From a bacterium (GTDB taxonomy: Bacteria > Chloroflexota > Dehalococcoidia > Tepidiformales > Tepidiformaceae), in assembly GCA_945861295.1 (NCBI GenBank), contig CAMAUF010000083.1, positions 1 through 7,854 on the forward strand: 7,854 nt of DNA. The letters run 5' to 3'. The notes beneath the pieces were generated by a model. It was not told the DNA's origin, ran no database searches, and saw only the letters and a list, made by a program, of their open reading frames with translations. Position 1 is the stretch's first letter. Every line of letters begins with the position of its first letter. A program made the translations under genes and the position numbers. Below are positions 1 to 6,562 of the stretch, piece by piece.

Positions 1-1
1 C

Positions 2-637
2 ACGTTCTGGGAGGTGCGGCACGATCAGTTCGGATCGTGGGAGAACATCGAGAGAACATATCAGTACTACGCGAACTTCATTCCTCCGCTCCGAGACGAG
101 AGCTTCTCAACCATGGAGCCGTACGCCTTCCTCGCGGTAACGCAGTTCGACACCTACGAATTCTCCTGCTTTCGAGGCGCCGCACGATTAGGGGAAGAAG
201 CAAACTCCAAGGAGCGCTTAATGGGATGGCAACCGGGCGTAGCCTTGGCGGCGACCCTTCTTCACGAGAGACCGTGCGCTGCTTACATGAGACGGGAGGG
301 TGCACTCAACCCCCGTGAGCACCTCAGTCTTTGGCACGAACGCGAGCGCGACGCCCGTGAGGCCAGGTGGCACGACGAGGCGGTGATGGCCCGGAAAACG
401 CTAATCGGCAGCGACGAGTATTGGCGTCGCCGCGAGCACGGCACCCGCTTGATCGAAATCGTCCTCGCGGCCGTCGTCGGTGTTGCCGTACTCGTCCAGG
501 TAGTCTTCGAGGCGCTGAACTACTTCAAGGACGACGCAGACGTGTCAATGCCCGAATCCCGTCCAACGCCAACCGCGACATCACCGGCCCCGGAGGGTCC
601 CGCGTCGGCAACACCCCCGCCGGCCAGTTCACCCTAG
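2..637 (+). CDS. Unrecognised single-pass membrane protein, 5' end cut by window edge
   Basis: I do not recognise this family. The frame is open to the left edge, so the gene probably begins outside the window. A GTG at 14 is the first possible start inside, but the purine-rich GGGAG directly abuts it with no spacing, which argues against it. Counting from that GTG, residues 1-145 are a soluble, Trp/Tyr/Arg-rich region with an Arg/Glu-rich helical stretch around 100-142. A single hydrophobic helix follows at about 146-167 (LIEIVLAAVVGVAVLVQVV). The tail at 178-207 is low-complexity Pro/Ala/Thr/Ser. Basic residues (WRRREHGTR) precede the helix and acidic ones (KDDAD) follow it, suggesting a cytoplasmic N-terminal domain and an exposed tail. 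Codon use includes TTA, AGA and GTA codons rare in the neighbours, hinting at an accessory or transferred gene. The stop is TAG. The coding call is fairly sure; the function is unknown. Confidence 0.6.
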   Translation, partial: TFWEVRHDQFGSWENIERTYQYYANFIPPLRDESFSTMEPYAFLAVTQFDTYEFSCFRGAARLGEEANSKERLMGWQPGVALAATLLHERPCAAYMRREGALNPREHLSLWHERERDAREARWHDEAVMARKTLIGSDEYWRRREHGTRLIEIVLAAVVGVAVLVQVVFEALNYFKDDADVSMPESRPTPTATSPAPEGPASATPPPASSP

Positions 638-705
638 ACGGCCACACCGCTCGTGGGTCGATGAGCGGACACGCTCGGACCGGGCGCGTCGTCGCAGTCG
701 GGCTC

Positions 706-751
706 GCCCTCACCCTGCCCTCTCCCACTGCGGTGGGCGAGGGTGGAGGGC
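706..751. repeat. GC-rich imperfect palindrome, REP-like dispersed repeat candidate
   Basis: A CCCAC/GTGGG stem (724-728 with 733-737) closes a TGCG loop. After one mismatch the pairing continues (718-722 with 739-743), and an outer GCCCT/AGGGC pair (706-710 with 747-751) follows after an internal loop. The left arm has the 'CCCTCACCC...CCCTCTCCC' look of intergenic repeats scattered through many high-GC genomes. It lies in the 184-base gap between the left-edge gene and the deacetylase gene, so it may also act as a transcription stop or mRNA stabiliser. There is no T-tract. Only one copy is visible here, so repeat status is inferred from the motif style. I see no other clear element in the gap. 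Confidence 0.5.
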
Positions 752-810
752 TGGCGGAGTCGATGGCGCGTCCGCTCCCGCTCGGCCACAGTTGATCGCA
801 CGACCACGAT

Positions 811-814
811 GGAG
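811..814 (+). promoter_or_regulatory. Ribosome binding site deciding the deacetylase start
   Basis: GGAG lies 7 bases before the ATG at 822. The alternative upstream TTG at 792 has no such site and would add ten residues unlike the family's N-terminus. Confidence 0.6.
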
Positions 815-821
815 CGCGACC

Positions 822-1571
822 ATGCCCCATATCCTCGATGCCTACATCCCCGCCACCGCGATGGTGGTCATCGCCCACCCCGACGACGCGGAGTTCATGT
901 GCGCGGGGACGGTCGCGAAGTGGACGAAGGCGGGCTGCGAAGTCACCTACGTCCTCGTCACCAACGGCAACAAGGGCAGCGACGACCCAGCGATGACGTC
1001 GACGCGCCTCGCCGGTATCCGGGAGGCTGAGCAGCGCGCCGCCGGGGCGATCCTCGGCGTCCGCAACTTCGAGTTCCTCGGCTTCCCCGACGGCTATCTC
1101 GTGGCCACGCTCGATGTTCGCCGCGAGATCACGCGGGTCATCCGCAAGTGGAAGCCAGATGTCGTCATCACCTTCGACCCCACGCAGCGCTTCTTCGGCG
1201 AGAACTATCCGAACCACCCAGACCACCGCGCCACCGGGGACGCGACGATCGACGCGATCTTCCCGAGCGCGCGCGACCGGCTGACCTTCCCCGAGCTGCT
1301 GCTCGATGGCTATGAGCCCTGGAAGGTGAAGCAGATTTGGTTGGCGTCGGACGACGCGCATTCGCAGGCGCGCGTCGACATCACTGAGGTCATGGCTCAG
1401 AAACAGGAGGCGCTGCTCGCGCACCCGAGCCAACTTGGCCCGGAGATGAAGGAGTTCGCGCTGCAAATGGGGCGCTGGGGCGCGGCCGGACGGGAGTTCG
1501 AGTTCGGCGAGGCGTTCCGTGTGATCGTCCTGGACGCGCCCTTCACCGAGGTGGCGGGAGAGCCCTCGTGA
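822..1571 (+). CDS. PIG-L/LmbE-family zinc-dependent deacetylase
   Basis: The predicted product is a 249-residue cytoplasmic metal-dependent hydrolase. The family removes acetyl groups from N-acetylglucosamine-type substrates; members include MshB (mycothiol), BshB (bacillithiol) and PIG-L (GPI anchors). The signature is clear: A-HPDD at 18-22 after a beta strand gives a zinc-ligand His19, a catalytic-base Asp and a further zinc-ligand Asp in the HPDD motif. An R-x-x-E at 67-70 follows, and NHPDHR at 131-136 supplies the third zinc ligand (expected H135). The block GFPDGYL at 87-93 is also typical. Length is normal for the family and there is no signal peptide. The ATG at 822 is chosen over a TTG at 792 because GGAG lies 7 bases upstream. 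The stop TGA overlaps the GTG of the next gene (GTGA), so it is translationally coupled to two kinase genes. The substrate is not determinable; a thiol-cofactor pathway is one possibility but nothing else here supports it. Confidence 0.92.
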   Translation: MPHILDAYIPATAMVVIAHPDDAEFMCAGTVAKWTKAGCEVTYVLVTNGNKGSDDPAMTSTRLAGIREAEQRAAGAILGVRNFEFLGFPDGYLVATLDVRREITRVIRKWKPDVVITFDPTQRFFGENYPNHPDHRATGDATIDAIFPSARDRLTFPELLLDGYEPWKVKQIWLASDDAHSQARVDITEVMAQKQEALLAHPSQLGPEMKEFALQMGRWGAAGREFEFGEAFRVIVLDAPFTEVAGEPS

Positions 1572-2494
1572 ACGAGTCGGTCGGCGGCATCGTCCGCGCC
1601 GCCTTCGGCGATGGCGCCACCGTGGTGCGGTGTCTTCCCTTGCGCGGCGGCATGTCGGCGAAGGTCGATCGGGTGACGGCGACGCTGGAAAGCAGTGAAA
1701 CGCGCGAGCTGACGGTGCGGCGTCGCGGGGAGTATTGGGGCCGCGACGACAACCGCGTTCGCGCGGAGTACGCGCTGATCGAGCATGTGGCGCGGTCCGG
1801 TATCCCGGTCCCGAAGCCGTTGGCACTCGTCGATGATGCGGACGGGCGGCCGTTGGCCTTTGTCCTCGAATACGTCGAAGGGCACGCGCCGATGCAGGCG
1901 GGCGAGGCCGAGTCGTTGGCGGTCGCGTTCGCGGAGACGCTCGTGCGCATCCACGGTGTGCCCCTCGACGGCCTCGCCGGGCTGGGGCGATCCCCGGTCG
2001 GCGACGTTGTCGCGCTGCCTCCGTGGTGGGGCGCAAGCCTGTCGCCCGAGGTGGTCCGCGTCCTCCAGGCCTGGAGCGGGCTGACGCCGTGCCCGATCCG
2101 CGAGCGCCGGCTGCTCCACGGCGACTTCTGGCCCGGCAACATCGTCGTGCGCGACGGCGCCATCGCGGCCGTAATCGACTGGGAGGACGCTGTCATCGGC
2201 GATCCAGTGCAGGATGTCGCCGTCGTCCGGCTGGACCTCACCTGGGTGGCGGGGCCGCGGGTGCGCGATCTCTTCACCGCCGCGTACGCGCAACTTTCGG
2301 GCCGCGACCTGCGATCGCTTCCCTACTGGGACCTGTTCGCGGTCCTGCGGGCGGCGCCGGGGATCGACCTCTGGGCCGCGGTGTATCCCGGGATGGGGCG
2401 ACCGGACATCACGGCGGAAGCGATGCGCGAAGTGTTGACCGCCACCGTCGACGCTGCCCTCGAGCGCATCCCGCGCGGCTCGGCGCCCGAATGA
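1568..2494 (+). CDS. APH-family (aminoglycoside phosphotransferase-like) small-molecule kinase
   Basis: The product is a 308-residue protein-kinase-fold enzyme that should transfer phosphate from ATP to a small molecule. Visible motifs: an N-lobe strand LTVRRR at 48-53, at the place of the ATP-anchoring basic residue; the hinge-like FVLEYVEG at 98-105; the catalytic loop HGDFWPGN at 184-191, with D186 as expected base and N191 as metal ligand; and VIDWED at 202-207, where D204 corresponds to the DFG aspartate. The N-lobe position shows Arg rather than an obvious Lys, as in many APH/ACAD10-like members. The GTG start overlaps the deacetylase stop and has GGGAG 7 bases upstream. Its own stop overlaps the next ATG (ATGA). 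Homology to antibiotic kinases does not imply resistance: the family also covers homoserine, choline and other metabolite kinases. The kinase fold is confident; the substrate is unknown. Confidence 0.88.
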   Translation: MNESVGGIVRAAFGDGATVVRCLPLRGGMSAKVDRVTATLESSETRELTVRRRGEYWGRDDNRVRAEYALIEHVARSGIPVPKPLALVDDADGRPLAFVLEYVEGHAPMQAGEAESLAVAFAETLVRIHGVPLDGLAGLGRSPVGDVVALPPWWGASLSPEVVRVLQAWSGLTPCPIRERRLLHGDFWPGNIVVRDGAIAAVIDWEDAVIGDPVQDVAVVRLDLTWVAGPRVRDLFTAAYAQLSGRDLRSLPYWDLFAVLRAAPGIDLWAAVYPGMGRPDITAEAMREVLTATVDAALERIPRGSAPE

Positions 2495-3615
2495 ACGCGC
2501 CCGACGGCCCCACGGCGGAGTGGCTGACGGCGGCGCTCCAGGGCACGGCCCCCGGCTGCGCCGTGAGCGGCATCGAGACGCGCGACATCGGCGGCGGGCG
2601 CGGTTACATGGGGCAGACGCTGGCGGTTACGCTCGCCTACGCTCCCGGCCGGCCGCCTGGGCCGGAAAGCGTCGTGGTCAAGTTGCCTGCCCTGGAAGCC
2701 GCGCCCACGCCCGCGATGGAGACGCTGCGGCGGGAGCTGTACGCGACCGAAATCGCCTGGTACCGCGATGCCGCGGCGACGAGCCCGGTCCGCGCGCCAC
2801 GCTGTCTCTGGGCCAGCGTGGCAGACCCGCCTGGCCCCGCCTTGGTGCTTGAGGACCTCAGTGGTTGGCAGGCGGTGAGCCAGGTCGAGGGCCCGGACCT
2901 CGAGCAGGCAAGGCTCGCCGTCGACGCCCTTGCGCGCCTGCATGCGCGTTGGTGGCGGAGCCCGAACCTCGACCGCTTCGCGTGGACGCGGCCGCTCGCC
3001 GAAGATGCGGCGCTCTGGCGGGAGCGCTTCGCGTCGGGCTGGCCGGCCCTCCGCTCCCGGCTCGGCAAGCGCGGGCTGCCGGCGGAGTTCGCGCCTATCG
3101 GAGATCGGCTGGCCTTCGGCCTCGACCGGCTCGTCGTCGATGGCGCCGGGAGCGGGACGACACTGATCCATGGCGATTACCGCATTGAGAATTTGCTGTT
3201 CGGCGTAGAGGGGGGCGAACCGGCGGTGTGCGTGCTCGATTGGCAGCTCGCCGGGCGCGGGTCTGGCGCGCGCGACCTCGCCTACTTCCTCGGCCAGAAC
3301 CTCCCGATCGAAGCGCGCCGAAATTGGGAGCCCGAGCTGATCGAGCGTTACCACGGCGGCCTGCTCTCGGGCGGCGTCAAGGACTATGCCCGCGCCGCCT
3401 TGGATGACGACTACCGGCGCGGGCTACTGGTCGCGCTCTGGATGCCGGCGCACTTCCTGGGGGTGATGGGCGAGGCGGCCATGGCGGGGGTGGCGGGGGT
3501 GGATCGTGGCGCACTGCGTGGCTTGCGGTCAGCGCTGCGCTTGGTCGGCGTCGCCGCTGAACGAAACATCGCAGCCATCACGGACCATGGCGCCGAGCAC
3601 CTATTAGGGGCATGA
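2491..3615 (+). CDS. EcKL/CHK-like (DUF1679-type) phosphotransferase
   Basis: This 374-residue kinase-fold protein belongs to a different branch from the preceding gene and resembles the ecdysteroid-kinase-like/CHK group also found in bacteria. Motifs in order: a Gly-rich segment GGGRGYMG at 34-41; VVVKLP at 61-66, with K64 as the likely ATP-binding lysine; a Glu-bearing helix around 80-92; the hinge LVLEDLS at 118-124; the catalytic loop HGDYRIENLLF at 227-237 (D229, N234); and VLDWQ at 248-252 (D250), followed by RDLAYFLG at 261-268. These match the group's usual order. The ATG at 2491 overlaps the upstream TGA (ATGA) and has no clear Shine-Dalgarno site, so translation probably depends on coupling. 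The reading frame continues open upstream, but that region is covered by the APH-like gene, so 2491 is preferred. The substrate is unknown; it probably acts on the same small molecule or pathway as its two operon partners. Confidence 0.88.
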   Translation: MNAPDGPTAEWLTAALQGTAPGCAVSGIETRDIGGGRGYMGQTLAVTLAYAPGRPPGPESVVVKLPALEAAPTPAMETLRRELYATEIAWYRDAAATSPVRAPRCLWASVADPPGPALVLEDLSGWQAVSQVEGPDLEQARLAVDALARLHARWWRSPNLDRFAWTRPLAEDAALWRERFASGWPALRSRLGKRGLPAEFAPIGDRLAFGLDRLVVDGAGSGTTLIHGDYRIENLLFGVEGGEPAVCVLDWQLAGRGSGARDLAYFLGQNLPIEARRNWEPELIERYHGGLLSGGVKDYARAALDDDYRRGLLVALWMPAHFLGVMGEAAMAGVAGVDRGALRGLRSALRLVGVAAERNIAAITDHGAEHLLGA

Positions 3616-3633
3616 GACCGCGGAACCGTCTCA
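3613..3633. terminator. Small inverted repeat between convergent genes
   Basis: TGAGAC (3613-3618) and GTCTCA (3628-3633) form a perfect 6-bp inverted repeat around a 9-base GC-rich loop. It includes the TGA stops of both convergent genes. It could be a minimal two-way transcription stop for the kinase operon and the thiamine-type operon. The stem is short and has no T-tract, so the call is tentative. Confidence 0.3.
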
Positions 3634-4428
3634 CCTCCGCTCCAGCGCCGCCAGCAACGTCGCCTTGAGCGCCACGAACTCCGCCGACACCACCAACGAC
3701 GCCGATCGCGGTCGCGCGAACGCCACGGAAACTTCGGCGACAACCCGGCCCGGCCTAGGCGACATAACGACGACGCGGTCGCTCAGGAGCAGAGCCTCTT
3801 CGATGTCATGCGTCACAAACAGCACGGAGCGGACCGCTTCGCCCGGACGCTCATCATCGCGGAGTACCTGCTGGAGCCAGGTGTGCATCTCACGGCGCGT
3901 GATTGCGTCGAGTGCGCCGAACGGCTCGTCGAGCAGGAGGACGGGCCTGGAGATGAGGAACGTCCGCAGCAGGGCGAGGCGCTGACGCATCCCCCCGGAG
4001 AGCTGGGCAGGCCAGGACCGCTCGAAGCCAGCGAGGCCAAAGCGCTCAAAGAGCGCGGCGGCCCGTGCCCGCGCCTGCGCTGGCGGCGCCCCACCGACTT
4101 CAGCGCCGAGGGTGGCGTTGGCGAGCGCCCGACGCCAGGGCAGCAGGAGGTCCTTTTGGGGCATGTACGAAACGAGCCCCGGCCGGAGGAGCGTCGAGAC
4201 GCCAGCCACCGCCGCGCTCCCCTGATCGGGCGCGAGCAGACCGGCGAGGATGCGCAGCAGCGTGCTCTTGCCGCAGCCGCTCGGCCCGACCAGCGAAACG
4301 AAGCCGCCGGTAGGCAGATCGAGACTCACGTTGTCGAGGACGGCGAGCTCGCGGCCCTTCCCGCGGAAAACATGGGTGACGCCCGTGATCTGGATGGCGG
4401 GCGTCACCACCGGCGATGCGTCGCTCAC
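3631..4428 (-). CDS. thiZ: ABC transporter ATPase of the thiamine-precursor uptake system (ThiZ-like)
   Basis: This 265-residue nucleotide-binding subunit powers import through the neighbouring permease. All core motifs are intact: Walker A GPSGCGKST at 48-56, Q-loop glutamine in MPQKD (Q91), signature LSGGMRQR at 143-150, Walker B VLLLDEPF at 163-170 with catalytic E168, D-loop GALD at 171-174 and switch His207 in VTHD. The sequence around MPQKDLLLPW is typical of the nitrate/sulfonate/taurine/thiamine-precursor (NitT/TauT) branch. The start is GTG (4426-4428), overlapping the TGA of the substrate-binding gene (GTGA). No good Shine-Dalgarno site precedes it, so coupled translation is likely. 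It is the last gene of a riboswitch-led operon. The ATPase call is near certain; the ThiZ assignment rests on the partner lipoprotein and the TPP riboswitch. Confidence 0.9.
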   Translation of the reverse strand: MSDASPVVTPAIQITGVTHVFRGKGRELAVLDNVSLDLPTGGFVSLVGPSGCGKSTLLRILAGLLAPDQGSAAVAGVSTLLRPGLVSYMPQKDLLLPWRRALANATLGAEVGGAPPAQARARAAALFERFGLAGFERSWPAQLSGGMRQRLALLRTFLISRPVLLLDEPFGALDAITRREMHTWLQQVLRDDERPGEAVRSVLFVTHDIEEALLLSDRVVVMSPRPGRVVAEVSVAFARPRSASLVVSAEFVALKATLLAALERR

Positions 4429-5438
4429 GGCTTGGGAAGGAAGTCGTTCGTGAAGGCCGCCTGCACGTCCACATCCTTGTCGACAATCTTGGCGTCTCGC
4501 AGGAACTTCACGAAGGCCTCCCAGATGGCGAGGTCCTGCGTGCCCCAGGCGCGGCCCTTGTCGACGTACTTGGCGACGTGGTAGGCCGCGCTCGCTTCGA
4601 CCAGCTTCTTGTCGGATTCGGGCGAGGCCTTGAGCAGCGCCGCCGCCGCCGCTTTGGCGTCAGTGCCGGCGAGGTCGTACCCCTTGGCGGTCGCCGCGAT
4701 GAACTTCTTCACCACCTCTGGGGAGGCCTTCGCGAAGGACTCGCTGGTGATGAAGACGGGCGTGTACCAATCGGGGATGCAGGTAAACCAGTCCTTGAAG
4801 AGGATGGTGGTGACCTTCTTGCCCTCGACTTCGTTGGCGCGGAGCACATCCCAGCCTTCGAACACCCACACGAGGTCGTATTGGCCTTGCTCCATGCCAA
4901 CCAGGTAGTCGACGTTGCCGACCTCGGCGAACTTGACTTTCTTCGGGTCGCCGCCATCGCAGGCGACGAGTTTCGAGATCAGTTCGATCTCGAGCGGGCC
5001 GCCGAAGCCGCCGTAGGTCTTGCCTTCGAGGTCCTTCGGGCGCTTGATCCCGGACTTTTTCAGCGCCATCAGGCTGGAGTCATTGTGTTGAAGGATCGCG
5101 GCGATGGAGAGGATGGGCACGCCCTCGGCCCGCGCCGGGACGACGTACTCCTGGGCCGAAATGCCGAACTCGGCCTTGCCCGCGCCGATCACCTGTTCGA
5201 CGCCCCCGGCAGCCGGCTCGACGATCGTGAGGTCGAGGCCGGCATCGCGGTAGTAACCCTTCTCGATGGCCAGGTAGATGCCGGAGTGCTGTGTGTTAGG
5301 GGTCCAGTTGAGCATCAGCGTGACGCTCTTGAGGGCGCCAGCCGCGTCGTCGTCATCGTCGCCGCAGGCCGTGAGGCCCACGGCGCCGAGCGTGGCGACA
5401 AGGAGGAGCGGGAGCGCGATCCGTAGCCGGTGAAACAT
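4425..5438 (-). CDS. thiY: NMT1/THI5-like substrate-binding lipoprotein (ThiY-like)
   Basis: This 337-residue extracellular lipoprotein should capture a thiamine pyrimidine precursor and deliver it to the permease. The N-terminus has a positively charged FHRLR, a hydrophobic stretch at 8-22 and a lipobox LTAC with Cys25 as the lipidation site. A GDDDDD spacer follows. The mature start LMLNWTPNTQHSGIYLA (41-57) closely matches the ThiY/THI5 pattern 'L-x-W-x-PN-T-x-H-x-G-x-Y-x-A', and EKGYYRDAGLDLTI (59-72) continues it. A later Trp/Tyr-rich stretch (WFTCIPDWYTPVF, 217-229) may line the pocket. The ATG at 5438 is chosen over longer in-frame extensions because AAAGGAAG sits 6 bases upstream and the signal peptide begins here. 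In characterised relatives the ligand is formylaminopyrimidine (FAMP), but the NMT1 superfamily also binds sulfonates, taurine and riboflavin. The TPP riboswitch favours a thiamine precursor. Confidence 0.9.
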   Translation of the reverse strand: MFHRLRIALPLLLVATLGAVGLTACGDDDDDAAGALKSVTLMLNWTPNTQHSGIYLAIEKGYYRDAGLDLTIVEPAAGGVEQVIGAGKAEFGISAQEYVVPARAEGVPILSIAAILQHNDSSLMALKKSGIKRPKDLEGKTYGGFGGPLEIELISKLVACDGGDPKKVKFAEVGNVDYLVGMEQGQYDLVWVFEGWDVLRANEVEGKKVTTILFKDWFTCIPDWYTPVFITSESFAKASPEVVKKFIAATAKGYDLAGTDAKAAAAALLKASPESDKKLVEASAAYHVAKYVDKGRAWGTQDLAIWEAFVKFLRDAKIVDKDVDVQAAFTNDFLPKP

Positions 5439-5444
5439 GGTTGG

Positions 5445-5452
5445 CTTCCTTT
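5445..5452 (-). promoter_or_regulatory. Ribosome binding site of the substrate-binding lipoprotein gene
   Basis: On the minus strand this reads AAAGGAAG, 6 bases before the ATG at 5438. It is the strongest Shine-Dalgarno site of the operon and fixes the lipoprotein start. It fits a need for more binding protein than permease. Confidence 0.6.
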
Positions 5453-5467
5453 CGATGTCTGAGAGGA

Positions 5468-6268
5468 CTACTCGTCGTTCTGGCGGATGTAGAGCCAGGG
5501 CGAAGCGAGCCGTGCCGCGAGTTGGACGGCGGCGAACAGCGCGATGCTGATCAGCGCGACGATAATCACGGCGACGAAGACCCGGTCGACGCGGAACGAG
5601 GCTTGGGCGCGGGTGATGAAGATCCCGAGCCCCGAACTCGCGCCGACCCATTCGCCAATGACCGCGCCCAAGACCGCATAGGCGGAAGCGATCTTGAGGC
5701 CGCCGAAGAAGGCCGGGACGGCGGCGGGGATGCGGACGTAACGCAGGGTCGCCCACGTCCGGCCGCCCATCCCGCGGACGAGGTCGATCATCTCGCGGTC
5801 AGCGCCGAGCAGGCCTTCGGAAGTGCTGATGCAGATGGGGAAGACCCCGATGAGGGCGACGATCACGATTTTCGGGGCCATCCCGAAGCCCAGCCAGACG
5901 ATCAAGAGCGGCGCCATCACGACCAGCGGGATGTTTTGCGATAGCACGAGCACCGGGTAGAGGATGCGCCGCAGCAGCGGCGAAACGGCGATGGCGGCGG
6001 CGAGGAGAATCCCCGCGCCAGCCGCGATGGCGAGCCCGAGCATCGCCTCGCTCATCGTGGTCACGATGTGGTCCGGGAGCGTGCCGCGCGTTTGCAGGAA
6101 CGCGTCCCAGATGCGGGTCGGCGCCGGGAGGATGTAGGGCTGGGTGCCGTTGAGCCGGACCCAGAGTTCCCAGAGGCCCACGAGCGTGGCAAGCAGCAGC
6201 CCAGCCGGCGTGAGTTCGCGCGCCGAACGAAGGGCCCAATGGGCGGCCTGCGCGCTCGTCCCACGCAC
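5468..6268 (-). CDS. thiX: ABC transporter permease of the thiamine-precursor uptake system (ThiX-like)
   Basis: This 266-residue inner-membrane permease belongs to the binding-protein-dependent transport (BPD_transp_1) family, NitT/TauT branch. About six hydrophobic helices can be read, near 20-38, 72-95, 103-127, 133-150, 190-210 and 228-252. The cytoplasmic EAA coupling loop, which docks onto the ATPase, is at about 159-185 (EMIDLVRGMGGRTWATLRYV, ending RIPAAVP). The ending GEWVGASSGLGIFI is characteristic of SsuC/ThiX-type permeases. Length is normal. The GTG start directly follows the TAA of the thiamine-binding gene, with GGGGAAG 9 bases upstream. The next gene begins 29 bases after the TAG stop. 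It probably forms a homodimer, since no second permease gene is present. Permease identity is near certain; substrate is inferred from the riboswitch and ThiY-like partner. Confidence 0.9.
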   Translation of the reverse strand: MRGTSAQAAHWALRSARELTPAGLLLATLVGLWELWVRLNGTQPYILPAPTRIWDAFLQTRGTLPDHIVTTMSEAMLGLAIAAGAGILLAAAIAVSPLLRRILYPVLVLSQNIPLVVMAPLLIVWLGFGMAPKIVIVALIGVFPICISTSEGLLGADREMIDLVRGMGGRTWATLRYVRIPAAVPAFFGGLKIASAYAVLGAVIGEWVGASSGLGIFITRAQASFRVDRVFVAVIIVALISIALFAAVQLAARLASPWLYIRQNDE

Positions 6269-6562
6269 TTAGCGAAACTTCCCCGTGAGGCTCGAAATCG
6301 TCGGTTGGTCGCCCGCTTGACGAGTCTGTTCGACCTTGAGCACGGTGACGAGGCCACGAGCGCCGGAAGCGAGGCAGGCCTCGTGGGCCGCGCGCGCGAC
6401 GCGCCAGACGGCGTCGGCGTCGCCTTCGATGGTGGTGCCGAGCGCGCCGACCTCGTAGTGCAGCCCGCAGGCTTGGATGACCCCAATCGCGGCTTCAATG
6501 TGGCGGAACGGGCTCTCGGCGTCGCCCGCGGGGCTGGGAAGGCATTGGATTTCGACGATCAT
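6269..6562 (-). CDS. Thiamine-binding protein, MTH1187/YkoF family
   Basis: This is a 97-residue cytoplasmic protein of the MTH1187/YkoF fold (a ferredoxin-like alpha/beta domain that oligomerises and in YkoF binds thiamine or its pyrimidine part). The N-terminal strand MIVEIQCLPSPAG is a close family match, as are the IEAAIGVIQACGLHYEVGAL segment (22-41), the conserved GTTIEGDADAVW (42-53) and the Gly-rich RGLVTVLKVEQTR strand (70-82). The ATG at 6562 is preferred over one at 6583: the family begins MIVEIQC, and AAAGCAGG lies 6 bases upstream, while the 6583 start has no ribosome site. It is the first gene after the TPP riboswitch, and its TAA abuts the permease GTG. In YkoFEDC-type systems the relative accompanies a hydroxymethyl-pyrimidine/thiamine transporter. 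A role as cytoplasmic ligand buffer or sensor here is inference. Confidence 0.88.
   Translation of the reverse strand: MIVEIQCLPSPAGDAESPFRHIEAAIGVIQACGLHYEVGALGTTIEGDADAVWRVARAAHEACLASGARGLVTVLKVEQTRQAGDQPTISSLTGKFR

Noticed and set aside
792..821. TTG start adding ten residues to the deacetylase
   Set aside because: No ribosome site before it, whereas GGAG precedes the ATG at 822 with good spacing.
525..2036. Long minus-strand open frame of 503 codons across the deacetylase and first kinase genes
   Set aside because: Its translation is low-complexity Arg/Pro/Ala-rich, typical of the antisense frame of GC-rich genes, while the plus strand carries clear family motifs.
1568..2494. Antibiotic resistance gene call for the APH-like kinase
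   Set aside because: Only the general kinase motifs are shared; nothing indicates an aminoglycoside acceptor, and the operon context suggests metabolism.
2323..3354. Minus-strand open frame of 343 codons opposite the second kinase
   Set aside because: No domain-like motifs and Arg/Ala/Pro bias; it is a shadow of the plus-strand EcKL-like gene.
4416..5426. Plus-strand open frame of 336 codons opposite the substrate-binding lipoprotein
   Set aside because: It mirrors the minus-strand lipoprotein in antisense and has no recognisable domain; the lipobox, ThiY motif and ribosome site support the minus strand.
5439..5756. Upstream in-frame extension of the substrate-binding protein
   Set aside because: It overlaps the permease gene, reads as Arg/Pro-rich noise and would bury the signal peptide; the ATG at 5438 has a strong ribosome site.
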